Below are positions 6,086-12,274 of a stretch of DNA of 12,274 bases, one piece after another. The notes beneath the pieces are model-generated. The model searched no databases and was not told the DNA's origin. It saw nothing but the letters and a program-made list of their open reading frames with translations. A program made the translations under genes and the position numbers. Positions within the stretch are counted from its first letter, which is position 1. Each line of letters starts with the position of its first letter. Source of the DNA: Sporosarcina sp. (lineage in GTDB: Bacteria > Bacillota > Bacilli > Bacillales_A > Planococcaceae); assembly GCA_029263945.1 (NCBI GenBank), contig JARIDM010000245.1, forward strand, positions 1 through 12,274, in the 5' to 3' direction.

Positions 6086-6931
6086 TTATTGACTACGGTC
6101 TGCCATTCGCTGACCTGCAGAAAGGTTTGAAAGCTCTATCCCTTTCATTGGTTCACCGAGGTCTTTAGACAATTCAACGAGTAACGCATAGTTTTGATAA
6201 TTTTGCGTCGCTTCTACAATCGCACGTGCAAATTTCTCTGGTTTTTCTGATTTAAAAATACCTAAACCAACAAATACACCATCTGCACCTAACTCCATCA
6301 TTAACGCGGCATCTGCCGGTGTTGCAACACCACCTGCTGCATAATTTGTTACGGGTAACCGTCCAGCCTTTTTAATTTCTAATAAGATCTCATAAGGTGC
6401 GCCGATGATACGGGCTTCTGTCATAATTTCAGCTTCGTTCATATGCACCAACTTATTGACTTCCGCATGGATCATACGAAGATGACGGACAGCCTCGACA
6501 ATATTTCCTGTACCTGGTTCACCTTTTGTACGTAGCATTTTAGCCCCTTCTCCGAGACGACGCGCTGCTTCCCCTAGGTTACGGGCACCACAGACAAAAG
6601 GAACTTGATAGGCGCTCTTCAATAAATGAAACTCTTCGTCTGCTGGGGATAATACTTCGCTTTCATCGATAAAGTCAACACCCATCGCTTCTAATAGACG
6701 TGCTTCTGAAATGTGACCGATTCGCGCCTTAGCCATCACAGGAATCGACACCGCGGCTTGTACTTCTTCAACAATACGTGGGTCAGCCATTCGTGCAACC
6801 CCACCTGCTGCGCGTATATCAGATGGAACGCGTTCAAGTGCCATCACTGCCACCGCTCCTGCTGCCTCCGCTATTTTAGCTTGTTCACCGTTTATAACGT
6901 CCATAATGACGCCACCATATCTCATATTCAT
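6086..6931 (-). CDS. pdxS: Pyridoxal 5'-phosphate synthase subunit PdxS, N-terminally short, with a substituted phosphate site
   Basis: PdxS condenses ribose 5-phosphate, glyceraldehyde 3-phosphate and ammonia to PLP; ammonia normally comes from the glutaminase PdxT. The TIM-barrel sequence is highly conserved. Asp11, Lys68, Lys136 and Arg152 correspond to Asp24, Lys81, Lys149 and Arg165 of B. subtilis PdxS, so both catalytic lysines are present. Three things are odd. The protein is 281 residues instead of ~294, lacking the N-terminal segment with helix αN; AAGGGGGAAGG sits just before this ATG, and an in-frame TAA seven codons upstream excludes a longer start. The phosphate-binding Gly-Ser (235-236) is Gly222-Leu223, codon TTA instead of TCA. 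And pdxT does not follow. Divergent pdxR suggests PLP-responsive control. It may use free ammonia, or be a degenerate second copy. Confidence 0.93.
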   Translation of the reverse strand: MNMRYGGVIMDVINGEQAKIAEAAGAVAVMALERVPSDIRAAGGVARMADPRIVEEVQAAVSIPVMAKARIGHISEARLLEAMGVDFIDESEVLSPADEEFHLLKSAYQVPFVCGARNLGEAARRLGEGAKMLRTKGEPGTGNIVEAVRHLRMIHAEVNKLVHMNEAEIMTEARIIGAPYEILLEIKKAGRLPVTNYAAGGVATPADAALMMELGADGVFVGLGIFKSEKPEKFARAIVEATQNYQNYALLVELSKDLGEPMKGIELSNLSAGQRMADRSQ

Positions 6932-6960
6932 TTTACCTTCCCCCTTTTCTTATTCTTCAG

Positions 6961-7000
6961 TATAATAGAATGTGACCTTAGTTAAATACTCAGTTACAGA
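6961..7000. promoter_or_regulatory. Overlapping divergent pdxS/pdxR promoters with possible PdxR direct repeats
   Basis: The only space between the two divergent genes holds TATAAT on the plus strand (6961-6966, for pdxR). Directly overlapping it on the minus strand is TATTAT (6967-6962, for pdxS). Neither has a good -35. The direct repeats AGTTAAA (6980-6986) and AGTTACA (6992-6998) lie 12 bp apart. They are upstream of the pdxS -10 and downstream of the pdxR -10. This arrangement would suit a MocR-type regulator that activates pdxS and represses its own gene; binding itself is inferred. Confidence 0.45.
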
Positions 7001-7030
7001 CAATTTAAAGGGGTCAGATGGAGTGTTCTG

Positions 7031-8443
7031 ATGGAGATGCTATTTATTGAACTCAAAAAAGGATCATCAATGCCTTTATATGAACAAATTTACGAGCAAA
7101 TACGACAGGACATTATAAATGGCAAATTACATGTTGGGATGAAGTTGCCTTCAAAACGAAAGCTTGGTGACTTCCTAAATATTAGCCAAACGACGATCGA
7201 ATATGCGTATGGACAATTAACTGCGGAAGGCTTTATATCTGCTGTTCCACGAAAAGGCTTTTATGTACAAGCCATTGAAGAACTAGCTTATATACAGCCC
7301 ATTGACCAATTGCCAAAACCTTTACCACAAAAGCCAACCACGATTACAATTGACTTTTCACCTGGTGATGTGGATACGGATTTTTTTCCTTTCTCGAAAT
7401 GGCGTAAATATGCCAAAGAAGTCATTGATGAATCTTCTAAAGACCTTTTATTATTAGGTGATCCTCATGGTGATATTGAACTCCGAAAAGAAATTGCCCA
7501 GTATTTATATCATTCAAGAGGTGTCATCTGTACCCACGAACAAGTTGTTGTCGGTTCCGGAACCGAACAACTGATGCCACTTCTTATACGAATTCTTGGA
7601 ACGGATGCCATTTATGCGATAGAAGATCCAGGATATCCGCTCACACATCATGTTTTTACTCATAATAATCGGGACGTGGTACCTGTAAACGTTGATGAAG
7701 AAGGAATGAACGTACAAGCGCTCCAAAAGTCTGCGGCAACTGTTGCTTATGTCACACCCTCTCACCAGTTTCCAACAGGCACAGTCCTATCCGCTGCGCG
7801 CAGAACTGCGTTATTAAACTGGGCTTCTACAAAAGAGACTCGCTTTATCATTGAAGATGATTTTGACAGTGAGTTTCGGTACACTGGGCGTCCCATTCCT
7901 GCATTGCAAGGAATGGACAAGGGAAATAACGTCATCTATTTAAGTACCTTTTCGAAATCTCTCATGCCCTCTTTACGAATCGCTTATACCGTGCTTCCAA
8001 AGGTGCTTCTGAGTAGGTACCGAAATACATTCACGCACTACGCATCGACCGTACCACGTCTTGATCAGCACATTCTCGCACGCTTTATGGAAGATGGGCA
8101 TTTTTCACGTCATTTAAATAAAATGCGCACGATTTATCGACGTAAACGTCATATACTGATTGAAGCATTACTACCTTACGCACCAATCGTTTCTTTTTCT
8201 GGTGAAGAATCAGGGATGCATATGATTATGTCCGTCAAAACCAACGACACCGAAGAACAACTTGTAGCACAAGCGTTAAAAGGAGGGATTCGCATCTATG
8301 GATTAAATAAATATCGAACAACTCCTGTAAAAGGTGTTCCCTCTTTCCTCATCGGGTTTGGCGGCCTGTCCGTAGAAAGCATTTCGACAGGGATTGAAGT
8401 ATTGATGGCTACTTGGAACATAAAAAAAGACAGTGAATCCTAA
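7031..8443 (+). CDS. pdxR: MocR/GntR-family transcriptional regulator with aminotransferase domain (PdxR)
   Basis: A 470-residue chimera. An N-terminal GntR winged helix (about 15-80, PLYEQIYEQIRQDI through PRKGFYV) is linked to a fold-type I aminotransferase-like domain (about 108-465). The PLP site is intact: the Schiff-base lysine is Lys309 in STFSKS, and the pyridine-nitrogen aspartate lies in EDDFDSEFRY (about Asp276). In PdxR proteins the domain senses PLP rather than transaminating, and the regulator controls PLP synthesis. Divergence from pdxS is the main reason for choosing PdxR over other MocR members such as GabR. The start ATG has GGAG 7 bp upstream; the ATG at 7018 is out of frame. 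It converges on dacA and shares a terminator with it. Confidence 0.85.
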   Translation: MEMLFIELKKGSSMPLYEQIYEQIRQDIINGKLHVGMKLPSKRKLGDFLNISQTTIEYAYGQLTAEGFISAVPRKGFYVQAIEELAYIQPIDQLPKPLPQKPTTITIDFSPGDVDTDFFPFSKWRKYAKEVIDESSKDLLLLGDPHGDIELRKEIAQYLYHSRGVICTHEQVVVGSGTEQLMPLLIRILGTDAIYAIEDPGYPLTHHVFTHNNRDVVPVNVDEEGMNVQALQKSAATVAYVTPSHQFPTGTVLSAARRTALLNWASTKETRFIIEDDFDSEFRYTGRPIPALQGMDKGNNVIYLSTFSKSLMPSLRIAYTVLPKVLLSRYRNTFTHYASTVPRLDQHILARFMEDGHFSRHLNKMRTIYRRKRHILIEALLPYAPIVSFSGEESGMHMIMSVKTNDTEEQLVAQALKGGIRIYGLNKYRTTPVKGVPSFLIGFGGLSVESISTGIEVLMATWNIKKDSES

Positions 8444-8463
8444 TGGAATCCACTGTCTTTCTT
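8426..8463. terminator. Bidirectional terminator between pdxR and dacA
   Basis: AAAGACAGTG (8426-8435) pairs perfectly with CACTGTCTTT (8451-8460), and the stem continues inward through AATCC/GGAATC with a bulge. T-rich sequence follows on the plus strand, and the A-run 8422-8428 gives a T-run on the minus strand. The left arm lies within the last codons of pdxR. Confidence 0.85.
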
Positions 8464-8469
8464 TATACT

Positions 8470-9813
8470 CTATGAAAATAAACCTTTTACAAAACCTGTT
8501 GCGGCATCCCAAATGCCAACAAAGAACGCACCAATCGCACGAAGTGTAAGCGAGAACCATCCTGCTTTTTCTACAGATTCTGTTAAGACGATTTCCCCAG
8601 CTACTTGATTTTCATCAATATAGCCATAATCGGTACCTTCTGTTTTCACAAAATTCACATGGCCTACAACTGTATCTTTTTCAACAGGTGCCTCAAGCTT
8701 ACCATCCTTTAACTTAGACTCATCAAGGACAACTTCAGGCTTGTACAAATCCTGTTCACTTGTTTTGATCATCATACGAATCGGTTCATTTAAAGAAACC
8801 TTTGCCGTATCGCTTTTTCCTTTACTAATTGCAATGTTTTTTTGATCTTTAAATTCATACCCTGCAGGTAATAACTCTACTTCTGTAAACTGACTAAACC
8901 CATAGTCGAATAAAGCACGTGTTGCATCGAATCGGGCTTTATATGAACCTACACCCTTTGCATCGACTGCATTCATCACAATCGCAATTAAGCGCGTTCC
9001 ATCACGTTCAGCTGTACCCGTGAAACAATGGCCTGCAAAGTCCGTTGTACCTGTTTTCAGACCATCTACACCTTCATATTCAAAATTAAAACCTGGAAGC
9101 ATAAAGTTCCAGTTATCCATTTTTGTTGCATCTGAAGTTCCTTCACGAAAAACCTTTGAGGTGATTTGTGTTGTTTCAAGAACTTCTGGAAAATCGTGTA
9201 TAAGACGAGTCGCCAACTTAGCAACAGACTTAGCCGGCATAACGTTTTCATCTTCTGTACCTGTTCCTTCAGGATGCATTCCTTGAAGATCTGCGTTGTT
9301 TAATCCCGTTGAGTTTACAAACTTAAAACCTTCTAAGCCTAGTTCTGTCGCCTTTTCATCCATCAACTTTAAAAACGCGGTTTCTGTTCCCGCAATTGTT
9401 TCTGCAATGGCGATTGTTGCCGCATTTGCGGAATAAATGGCAAGTGCTTCATAAAGTTCTTTAATTGTATAAGTACCATCCGCACGTAATGGTACATTAC
9501 TTAAACGTCCATCTTGTGAAATTGCATACGTATAATCAGTTACTTTATATTCTTGTTCCCAAGTAATTTTGCCTTCATCAATTGCTTCAAATAAAAGGTA
9601 TTCAGTCATCATTTTAGTCATACTTGCAATGCCAAGTGGTGTATCTGCATTTTCTTCATATAAAATCTTTCCACTATCTGCATCAATTAAAATTGCACCA
9701 TCAACATGAATGCCAAGTTTTGAATCTGCAGCAACTGGTACAGTGCCGATTGTCGTTACTAATAATAATGGTATCACAAAAAGTGTCAACCAAATTCTCA
9801 TTTTTTCCTTCAA
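8470..9813 (-). CDS. dacA: D-alanyl-D-alanine carboxypeptidase DacA (PBP5)
   Basis: A 447-residue low-molecular-mass penicillin-binding protein that removes the terminal D-Ala from peptidoglycan pentapeptides on the outer face of the membrane. It has a signal peptide (basic start, hydrophobic ~7-24, likely cut after VAA near 29) and the three active-site motifs SMTK (64-67), SAN (128-130) and KTG (253-255). The β-rich C-terminal domain ends in an amphipathic helix (~419-447) that anchors it to the membrane, as in B. subtilis DacA (443 aa). Start: TTG 9813 has GGAGGG 6 bp upstream; ATG 9801, four codons later, has only a close AAGGA, so the TTG is preferred. It sits between guaB and pdxS, the Bacillus order, with an extended -10 promoter of its own. 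Confidence 0.95.
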   Translation of the reverse strand: MKEKMRIWLTLFVIPLLLVTTIGTVPVAADSKLGIHVDGAILIDADSGKILYEENADTPLGIASMTKMMTEYLLFEAIDEGKITWEQEYKVTDYTYAISQDGRLSNVPLRADGTYTIKELYEALAIYSANAATIAIAETIAGTETAFLKLMDEKATELGLEGFKFVNSTGLNNADLQGMHPEGTGTEDENVMPAKSVAKLATRLIHDFPEVLETTQITSKVFREGTSDATKMDNWNFMLPGFNFEYEGVDGLKTGTTDFAGHCFTGTAERDGTRLIAIVMNAVDAKGVGSYKARFDATRALFDYGFSQFTEVELLPAGYEFKDQKNIAISKGKSDTAKVSLNEPIRMMIKTSEQDLYKPEVVLDESKLKDGKLEAPVEKDTVVGHVNFVKTEGTDYGYIDENQVAGEIVLTESVEKAGWFSLTLRAIGAFFVGIWDAATGFVKGLFS

Positions 9814-9848
9814 AATAAACCCTCCGTCATTGCTATTTCCCCCAAATC

Positions 9849-9857
9849 ATTTTACCA
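9849..9857 (-). promoter_or_regulatory. dacA: Extended -10 promoter of dacA
   Basis: TGGTAAAAT (9857-9849 on the minus strand) fits an extended -10 (TGnTAnAAT-like) about 35 bp before the dacA start. No convincing -35 lies 17 bp upstream, as is common with extended -10 promoters. Confidence 0.4.
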
Positions 9858-9885
9858 TAATTTCAATAGAAGAAGGGAACAAAAT

Positions 9886-9929
9886 ACAAAAAGCATCTTT
9901 CTGCTCATATAAAGACGCAAGAAAGATGC
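9886..9929 (-). terminator. guaB terminator
   Basis: AGAAAGATGC (9929-9920) and GCATCTTTCT (9902-9893) make a perfect 10-bp stem with a 17-nt loop. On the minus strand a TTTTTGTATTTT tract follows. It lies about 65 bp after the guaB stop and before the dacA promoter, so guaB and dacA are separate transcription units. Confidence 0.85.
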
Positions 9930-9995
9930 AAAAGTTTCTTAAATTCTATTCTTTTCAACAGATCCATAGTTGAATGCTATCTTTTTTGTATAAAT

Positions 9996-11462
9996 TTAAG
10001 AAAGTGAGTAGTTAGGTGCTTCTTTTGTAATTTGAACTTGATGTGGATGACTTTCTCGTAATCCAGCACCTGTCATACGGATAAACTGTGCCTGCTCACG
10101 TAGCTCTTGAAGATCTTTTGTTCCACAATACCCCATACCTGCACGAATTCCTCCAATTAACTGGTGAATCGTATCTGCAAGTAGTCCTTTGTAAGGCAAG
10201 CGCCCTTCAATACCTTCAGGGACAAGTTTTTTTGCATCATCCTGGAAATAACGATCTCTTGATCCGCGTTCCATTGCTGCAACAGAACCCATTCCACGGT
10301 ACACTTTAAAACGTCTTCCTTGGTATAACTCAGTTTCTCCTGGACTTTCTGTTGTACCTGCAAGAAGGCTTCCCAGCATGACAACATGTCCACCTGCTGC
10401 AAGTGCTTTGTTAATGTCACCAGAGTATTTAATACCACCATCAGCAATGATTGTTTTCCCAAGTTCACGGGCAACAGAAGCACACTCATAAATTGCAGTA
10501 ATTTGTGGTACACCAACGCCTGCTACAACGCGTGTTGTACAAATTGAACCTGGACCAATTCCAACTTTCACGATATCGGCACCAGCTTCAAATAATGCAC
10601 GTGTGCCTTCAGCTGTCGCAATATTTCCTGCAACAATATCAAGATCAGGGTAAGCTGCTCTAATTTCCGCTACAGTATCTAAGACACCCTTAGAATGACC
10701 ATGTGCTGTATCAATCACAATAAGGTCTACTTCAGCTTTCACAAGCTTTTCTACGCGTAACAAAGTATCAGATGTAACACCAACAGCTGCTCCAACTAAA
10801 AGTCTTCCTTGTTTATCTTTCGCTGCATGTGGAAACTCCATTACCTTTTCAATATCTTTAATTGTTATTAATCCTTTTAAAATCCCTTCATCAGAAACAA
10901 TTGGTAATTTTTCTATTTTATATTTTTGTAAAATTTTCTCTGCATCATCAAGCGTTGTCCCGACAGCTGCAGTAACTAAATTATCTTTCGTCATCACATC
11001 ATCAATGAGCAATGAATAATCTTGGATAAACCGCATATCTCGGTTTGTAATGATTCCCACTAACTTTAATTCTTCTTCATTATTAACAATTGGGACGCCA
11101 GAAATGCGATACTTGCCCATTAAATGTTCAGCATCAAACACTTGATGTTCAGGTGTTAAATAGAAGGGGTTGGTGATTACACCATTTTCAGAACGTTTTA
11201 CAGTAACAACCTGCTCTGCTTGTTCTTCGATACTCATATTTTTATGAATAACGCCTAATCCGCCTTGTCGCGCCATTGAAATAGCCATTCCTGATTCTGT
11301 AACTGTATCCATTCCTGCACTTATAATTGGGATACTTAACTTAATTTTATCCGTTAACTGAACCGCTAGCGATACATCTTTCGGCAGTACATCAGAAGGC
11401 CCTGGTACTAATAATACATCATCAAATGTTAGTCCTTCACGTGCAAATTTTGATTCCCACAT
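9996..11462 (-). CDS. guaB: Inosine-5'-monophosphate dehydrogenase
   Basis: The 488-residue NAD-dependent enzyme oxidises IMP to XMP, the first committed step to GMP, in the cytoplasm as a tetramer. The barrel starts at the family's conserved LTFDDVLL. Two CBS domains are inserted at about 95-205, where purine nucleotides act as effectors in this family. The catalytic Cys308 lies in GIGPGSICTTR, and the flap has Arg404-Tyr405 in RDRYFQ. Length equals that of the B. subtilis enzyme. The start ATG 11462 (MWESKFAREG) is preceded by AGGGAGG at good spacing; the upstream extension to 11501 covers the binding site and promoter region and is rejected. It has its own promoter but no clear terminator separates it from the gpx gene upstream, so some read-through is possible. 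Confidence 0.97.
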   Translation of the reverse strand: MWESKFAREGLTFDDVLLVPGPSDVLPKDVSLAVQLTDKIKLSIPIISAGMDTVTESGMAISMARQGGLGVIHKNMSIEEQAEQVVTVKRSENGVITNPFYLTPEHQVFDAEHLMGKYRISGVPIVNNEEELKLVGIITNRDMRFIQDYSLLIDDVMTKDNLVTAAVGTTLDDAEKILQKYKIEKLPIVSDEGILKGLITIKDIEKVMEFPHAAKDKQGRLLVGAAVGVTSDTLLRVEKLVKAEVDLIVIDTAHGHSKGVLDTVAEIRAAYPDLDIVAGNIATAEGTRALFEAGADIVKVGIGPGSICTTRVVAGVGVPQITAIYECASVARELGKTIIADGGIKYSGDINKALAAGGHVVMLGSLLAGTTESPGETELYQGRRFKVYRGMGSVAAMERGSRDRYFQDDAKKLVPEGIEGRLPYKGLLADTIHQLIGGIRAGMGYCGTKDLQELREQAQFIRMTGAGLRESHPHQVQITKEAPNYSLS

Positions 11463-11486
11463 TTCTATTTTCCTCCCTAGTCTCTT

Positions 11487-11530
11487 TTGAATATTATTCA
11501 AAGGTTATCAGCGACAATAAAAACTGTCAA
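11487..11530 (-). promoter_or_regulatory. guaB: guaB promoter with overlapping palindrome
   Basis: On the minus strand TTGACA (11530-11525), a perfect -35, is followed after 17 bp by TAACCT (11507-11502), a poor -10. Next to it and over the likely start site lies the palindrome TTGAATATTATTCAA (11487-11501; 17 bp with one further base on each side, so it touches the last base of the -10). Its position suits an operator. I do not recognise it as a known box. Confidence 0.5.
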
Positions 11531-11555
11531 GTTATCATTTATTGAAAGTCTATTC

Positions 11556-12041
11556 TTACTCTTCAATCAATAATTCTTCAATCTTTTTCTTCATTTTTAA
11601 AGGCGAAGTCTTAGGTGCAATTCGTTCGACAACATGTCCATTTTTGTCTACTAAGAATTTTGTAAAGTTCCACTTAATCCCTTCTGTAAGAAAACCTTTT
11701 TGTTCTGATGTTAAAAATTCAAATAGGGGATCTATCGCTTTCCCTTTAACATCCACCTTTGCAAACATTGGAAAAGTAACACCATAATTCATCTGACAAA
11801 AATTCATTGTTTCATCAATATCTGCAAATTCTTGATTGTTAAAGTTATCTGATGGAAAACCAAGCACAACCAATCCTTTTTCATGATAATCTTCATAAAG
11901 GTTCTGTAACTCTTTAAACTGCCCAACAAAGCCACATTTACTCGCGGTATTTACAATTAATAATGGATGTCCTTTGTAATCAGCTAACGATTTTGTTGTC
12001 CCATCTTGTTCCTTAACTGCTAATTCATAGATTGTTTTCAT
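11556..12041 (-). CDS. bsaA: Glutathione peroxidase family, thioredoxin-dependent 2-Cys type (BsaA-like)
   Basis: A 161-residue peroxidase of thioredoxin fold, probably reducing hydroperoxides in the cytoplasm with thioredoxin. The catalytic tetrad is present: Cys36 in NTASKCGF, Gln70 in FNNQEF, and Trp124-Asn125 in KWNFTKF. Cys82 (NFCQMNYGVTFP) sits where the resolving cysteine of thioredoxin-dependent GPx proteins is found. The third cysteine of many homologues is Ser64 (GFPSDNF). ATG 12041 was chosen because AAAGGGAG lies 10 bp upstream; the frame reaches 12068, but that part carries the binding site. In B. subtilis a different gene (yaaC) lies between the rRNA operon and guaB. The symbol follows the B. 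subtilis homologue. Confidence 0.92.
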   Translation of the reverse strand: MKTIYELAVKEQDGTTKSLADYKGHPLLIVNTASKCGFVGQFKELQNLYEDYHEKGLVVLGFPSDNFNNQEFADIDETMNFCQMNYGVTFPMFAKVDVKGKAIDPLFEFLTSEQKGFLTEGIKWNFTKFLVDKNGHVVERIAPKTSPLKMKKKIEELLIEE

Positions 12042-12064
12042 CTTAAAACAACTCCCTTTCCCTA

Positions 12065-12093
12065 ACAATAAGTGTTTTATCTACAGACAACAA
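12065..12093 (-). promoter_or_regulatory. Probable promoter of the gpx gene
   Basis: On the minus strand TTGTTG (12093-12088), a 17-bp spacer and TATTGT (12070-12065) lie about 25 bp before the start codon. A perfect 15-bp palindrome ATGATTTAAAATCAT (12116-12130) lies about 23 bp further upstream. Confidence 0.4.
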
Positions 12094-12153
12094 GATATTA
12101 GGTTTATTAAAATCGATGATTTAAAATCATAAATGACCGATAACTTTAAAAAC

Positions 12154-12185
12154 AAAAAAAGCCACTACCTTAAAGGCAATGACTT
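12154..12185 (-). terminator. rRNA operon terminator after 5S
   Basis: On the minus strand AAGTCATTGCC (12185-12175) pairs with GGTAGTGGCTT (12169-12159) over 11 positions including G·U pairs, with a 5-nt loop. A run of seven T follows (12160-12154). It begins 8 bp after the 5S 3' end. Confidence 0.88.
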
Positions 12186-12192
12186 CTTTAGT

Positions 12193-12274
<82 letters not shown>

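Noticed and set aside
6713..6985. 90-codon plus-strand frame over the pdxS start
   Set aside because: It is antisense to conserved PdxS codons, with Cys/His-rich noise composition and no binding site.
9020..9286. 88-codon plus-strand frame inside dacA
   Set aside because: It is antisense to the conserved catalytic domain of DacA, with no ribosome binding site or family resemblance.
9962..9988. Possible plus-strand hairpin ATAG...CTAT followed by TTTTTT
   Set aside because: The stem is only 4 bp and no plus-strand gene ends there; the guaB terminator at 9886-9929 explains the region.
10157..10516. 119-codon frame on the minus strand within guaB
   Set aside because: It lies in another frame inside a strongly conserved gene, without a sensible start context or recognisable domain.
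11463..11501. Extension of guaB by 13 residues
   Set aside because: It runs through the AGGGAGG binding site and the palindrome; starting at MWESKF gives the 488-residue family length.
12042..12068. Extension of the gpx gene by 9 residues
   Set aside because: The extra part encodes the ribosome binding site AAAGGGAG, and homologues start at MKTIYEL-like sequence.

Overview
The window looks like an origin-proximal chromosomal segment of a low-GC Gram-positive bacterium of the order Bacillales. The 5S rRNA–guaB–dacA–pdxS–serS–(dck/dgk)–tadA neighbourhood is the one known from Bacillus near oriC. Other pointers are Bacillus-like protein sequences, strong AGGAGG-type ribosome binding sites, a T-box in front of serS, and TTG starts. 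Two intergenic repeats of kinds I remember from Bacillaceae/Planococcaceae make a Planococcaceae-like host (Sporosarcina or a relative) my best guess; that is inference.

Most genes lie on the minus strand, so the order is given from the right end. The 3' part of a 5S rRNA enters at 12274 and ends in a terminator. It is followed by a 2-Cys glutathione peroxidase, guaB (IMP dehydrogenase) with its terminator, and dacA (D,D-carboxypeptidase PBP5). pdxR, a MocR-type PLP regulator, is the first plus-strand gene and shares a bidirectional terminator with dacA. It diverges from pdxS, the PLP synthase subunit, across a 99-bp shared promoter region. After pdxS, where pdxT would be expected, there is only a ~110-bp inverted-repeat element. 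Then come a promoter, a serine T-box leader and serS. tadA (plus strand) converges on serS across a shared terminator.

The left third is a compact minus-strand operon of four genes: dgk and dck (deoxynucleoside kinases), a four-TM protein with a degenerate GGDEF domain, and a processive family-2 glycosyltransferase. It ends in a strong hairpin at 105-147. The last two resemble the YdaK/YdaM pair of Bacillus subtilis, in which a degenerate GGDEF protein acts as a c-di-GMP receptor for exopolysaccharide synthesis. A possible further gene start runs off the left edge.

The most unusual point is the vitamin B6 locus. pdxT is missing. PdxS lacks the N-terminal ~13 residues that include the helix contacting PdxT, and an in-frame stop rules out a longer start. 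The conserved Gly-Ser of the ribose-phosphate site is Gly-Leu through a single base difference. Yet the lysines are intact and PdxR is kept next door. Other points are a parS-like palindrome between dgk and tadA, an apparent inversion of the dck-dgk-tadA block relative to B. subtilis, and palindromes near the guaB and gpx promoters. I see no phage, transposase or CRISPR sequence.
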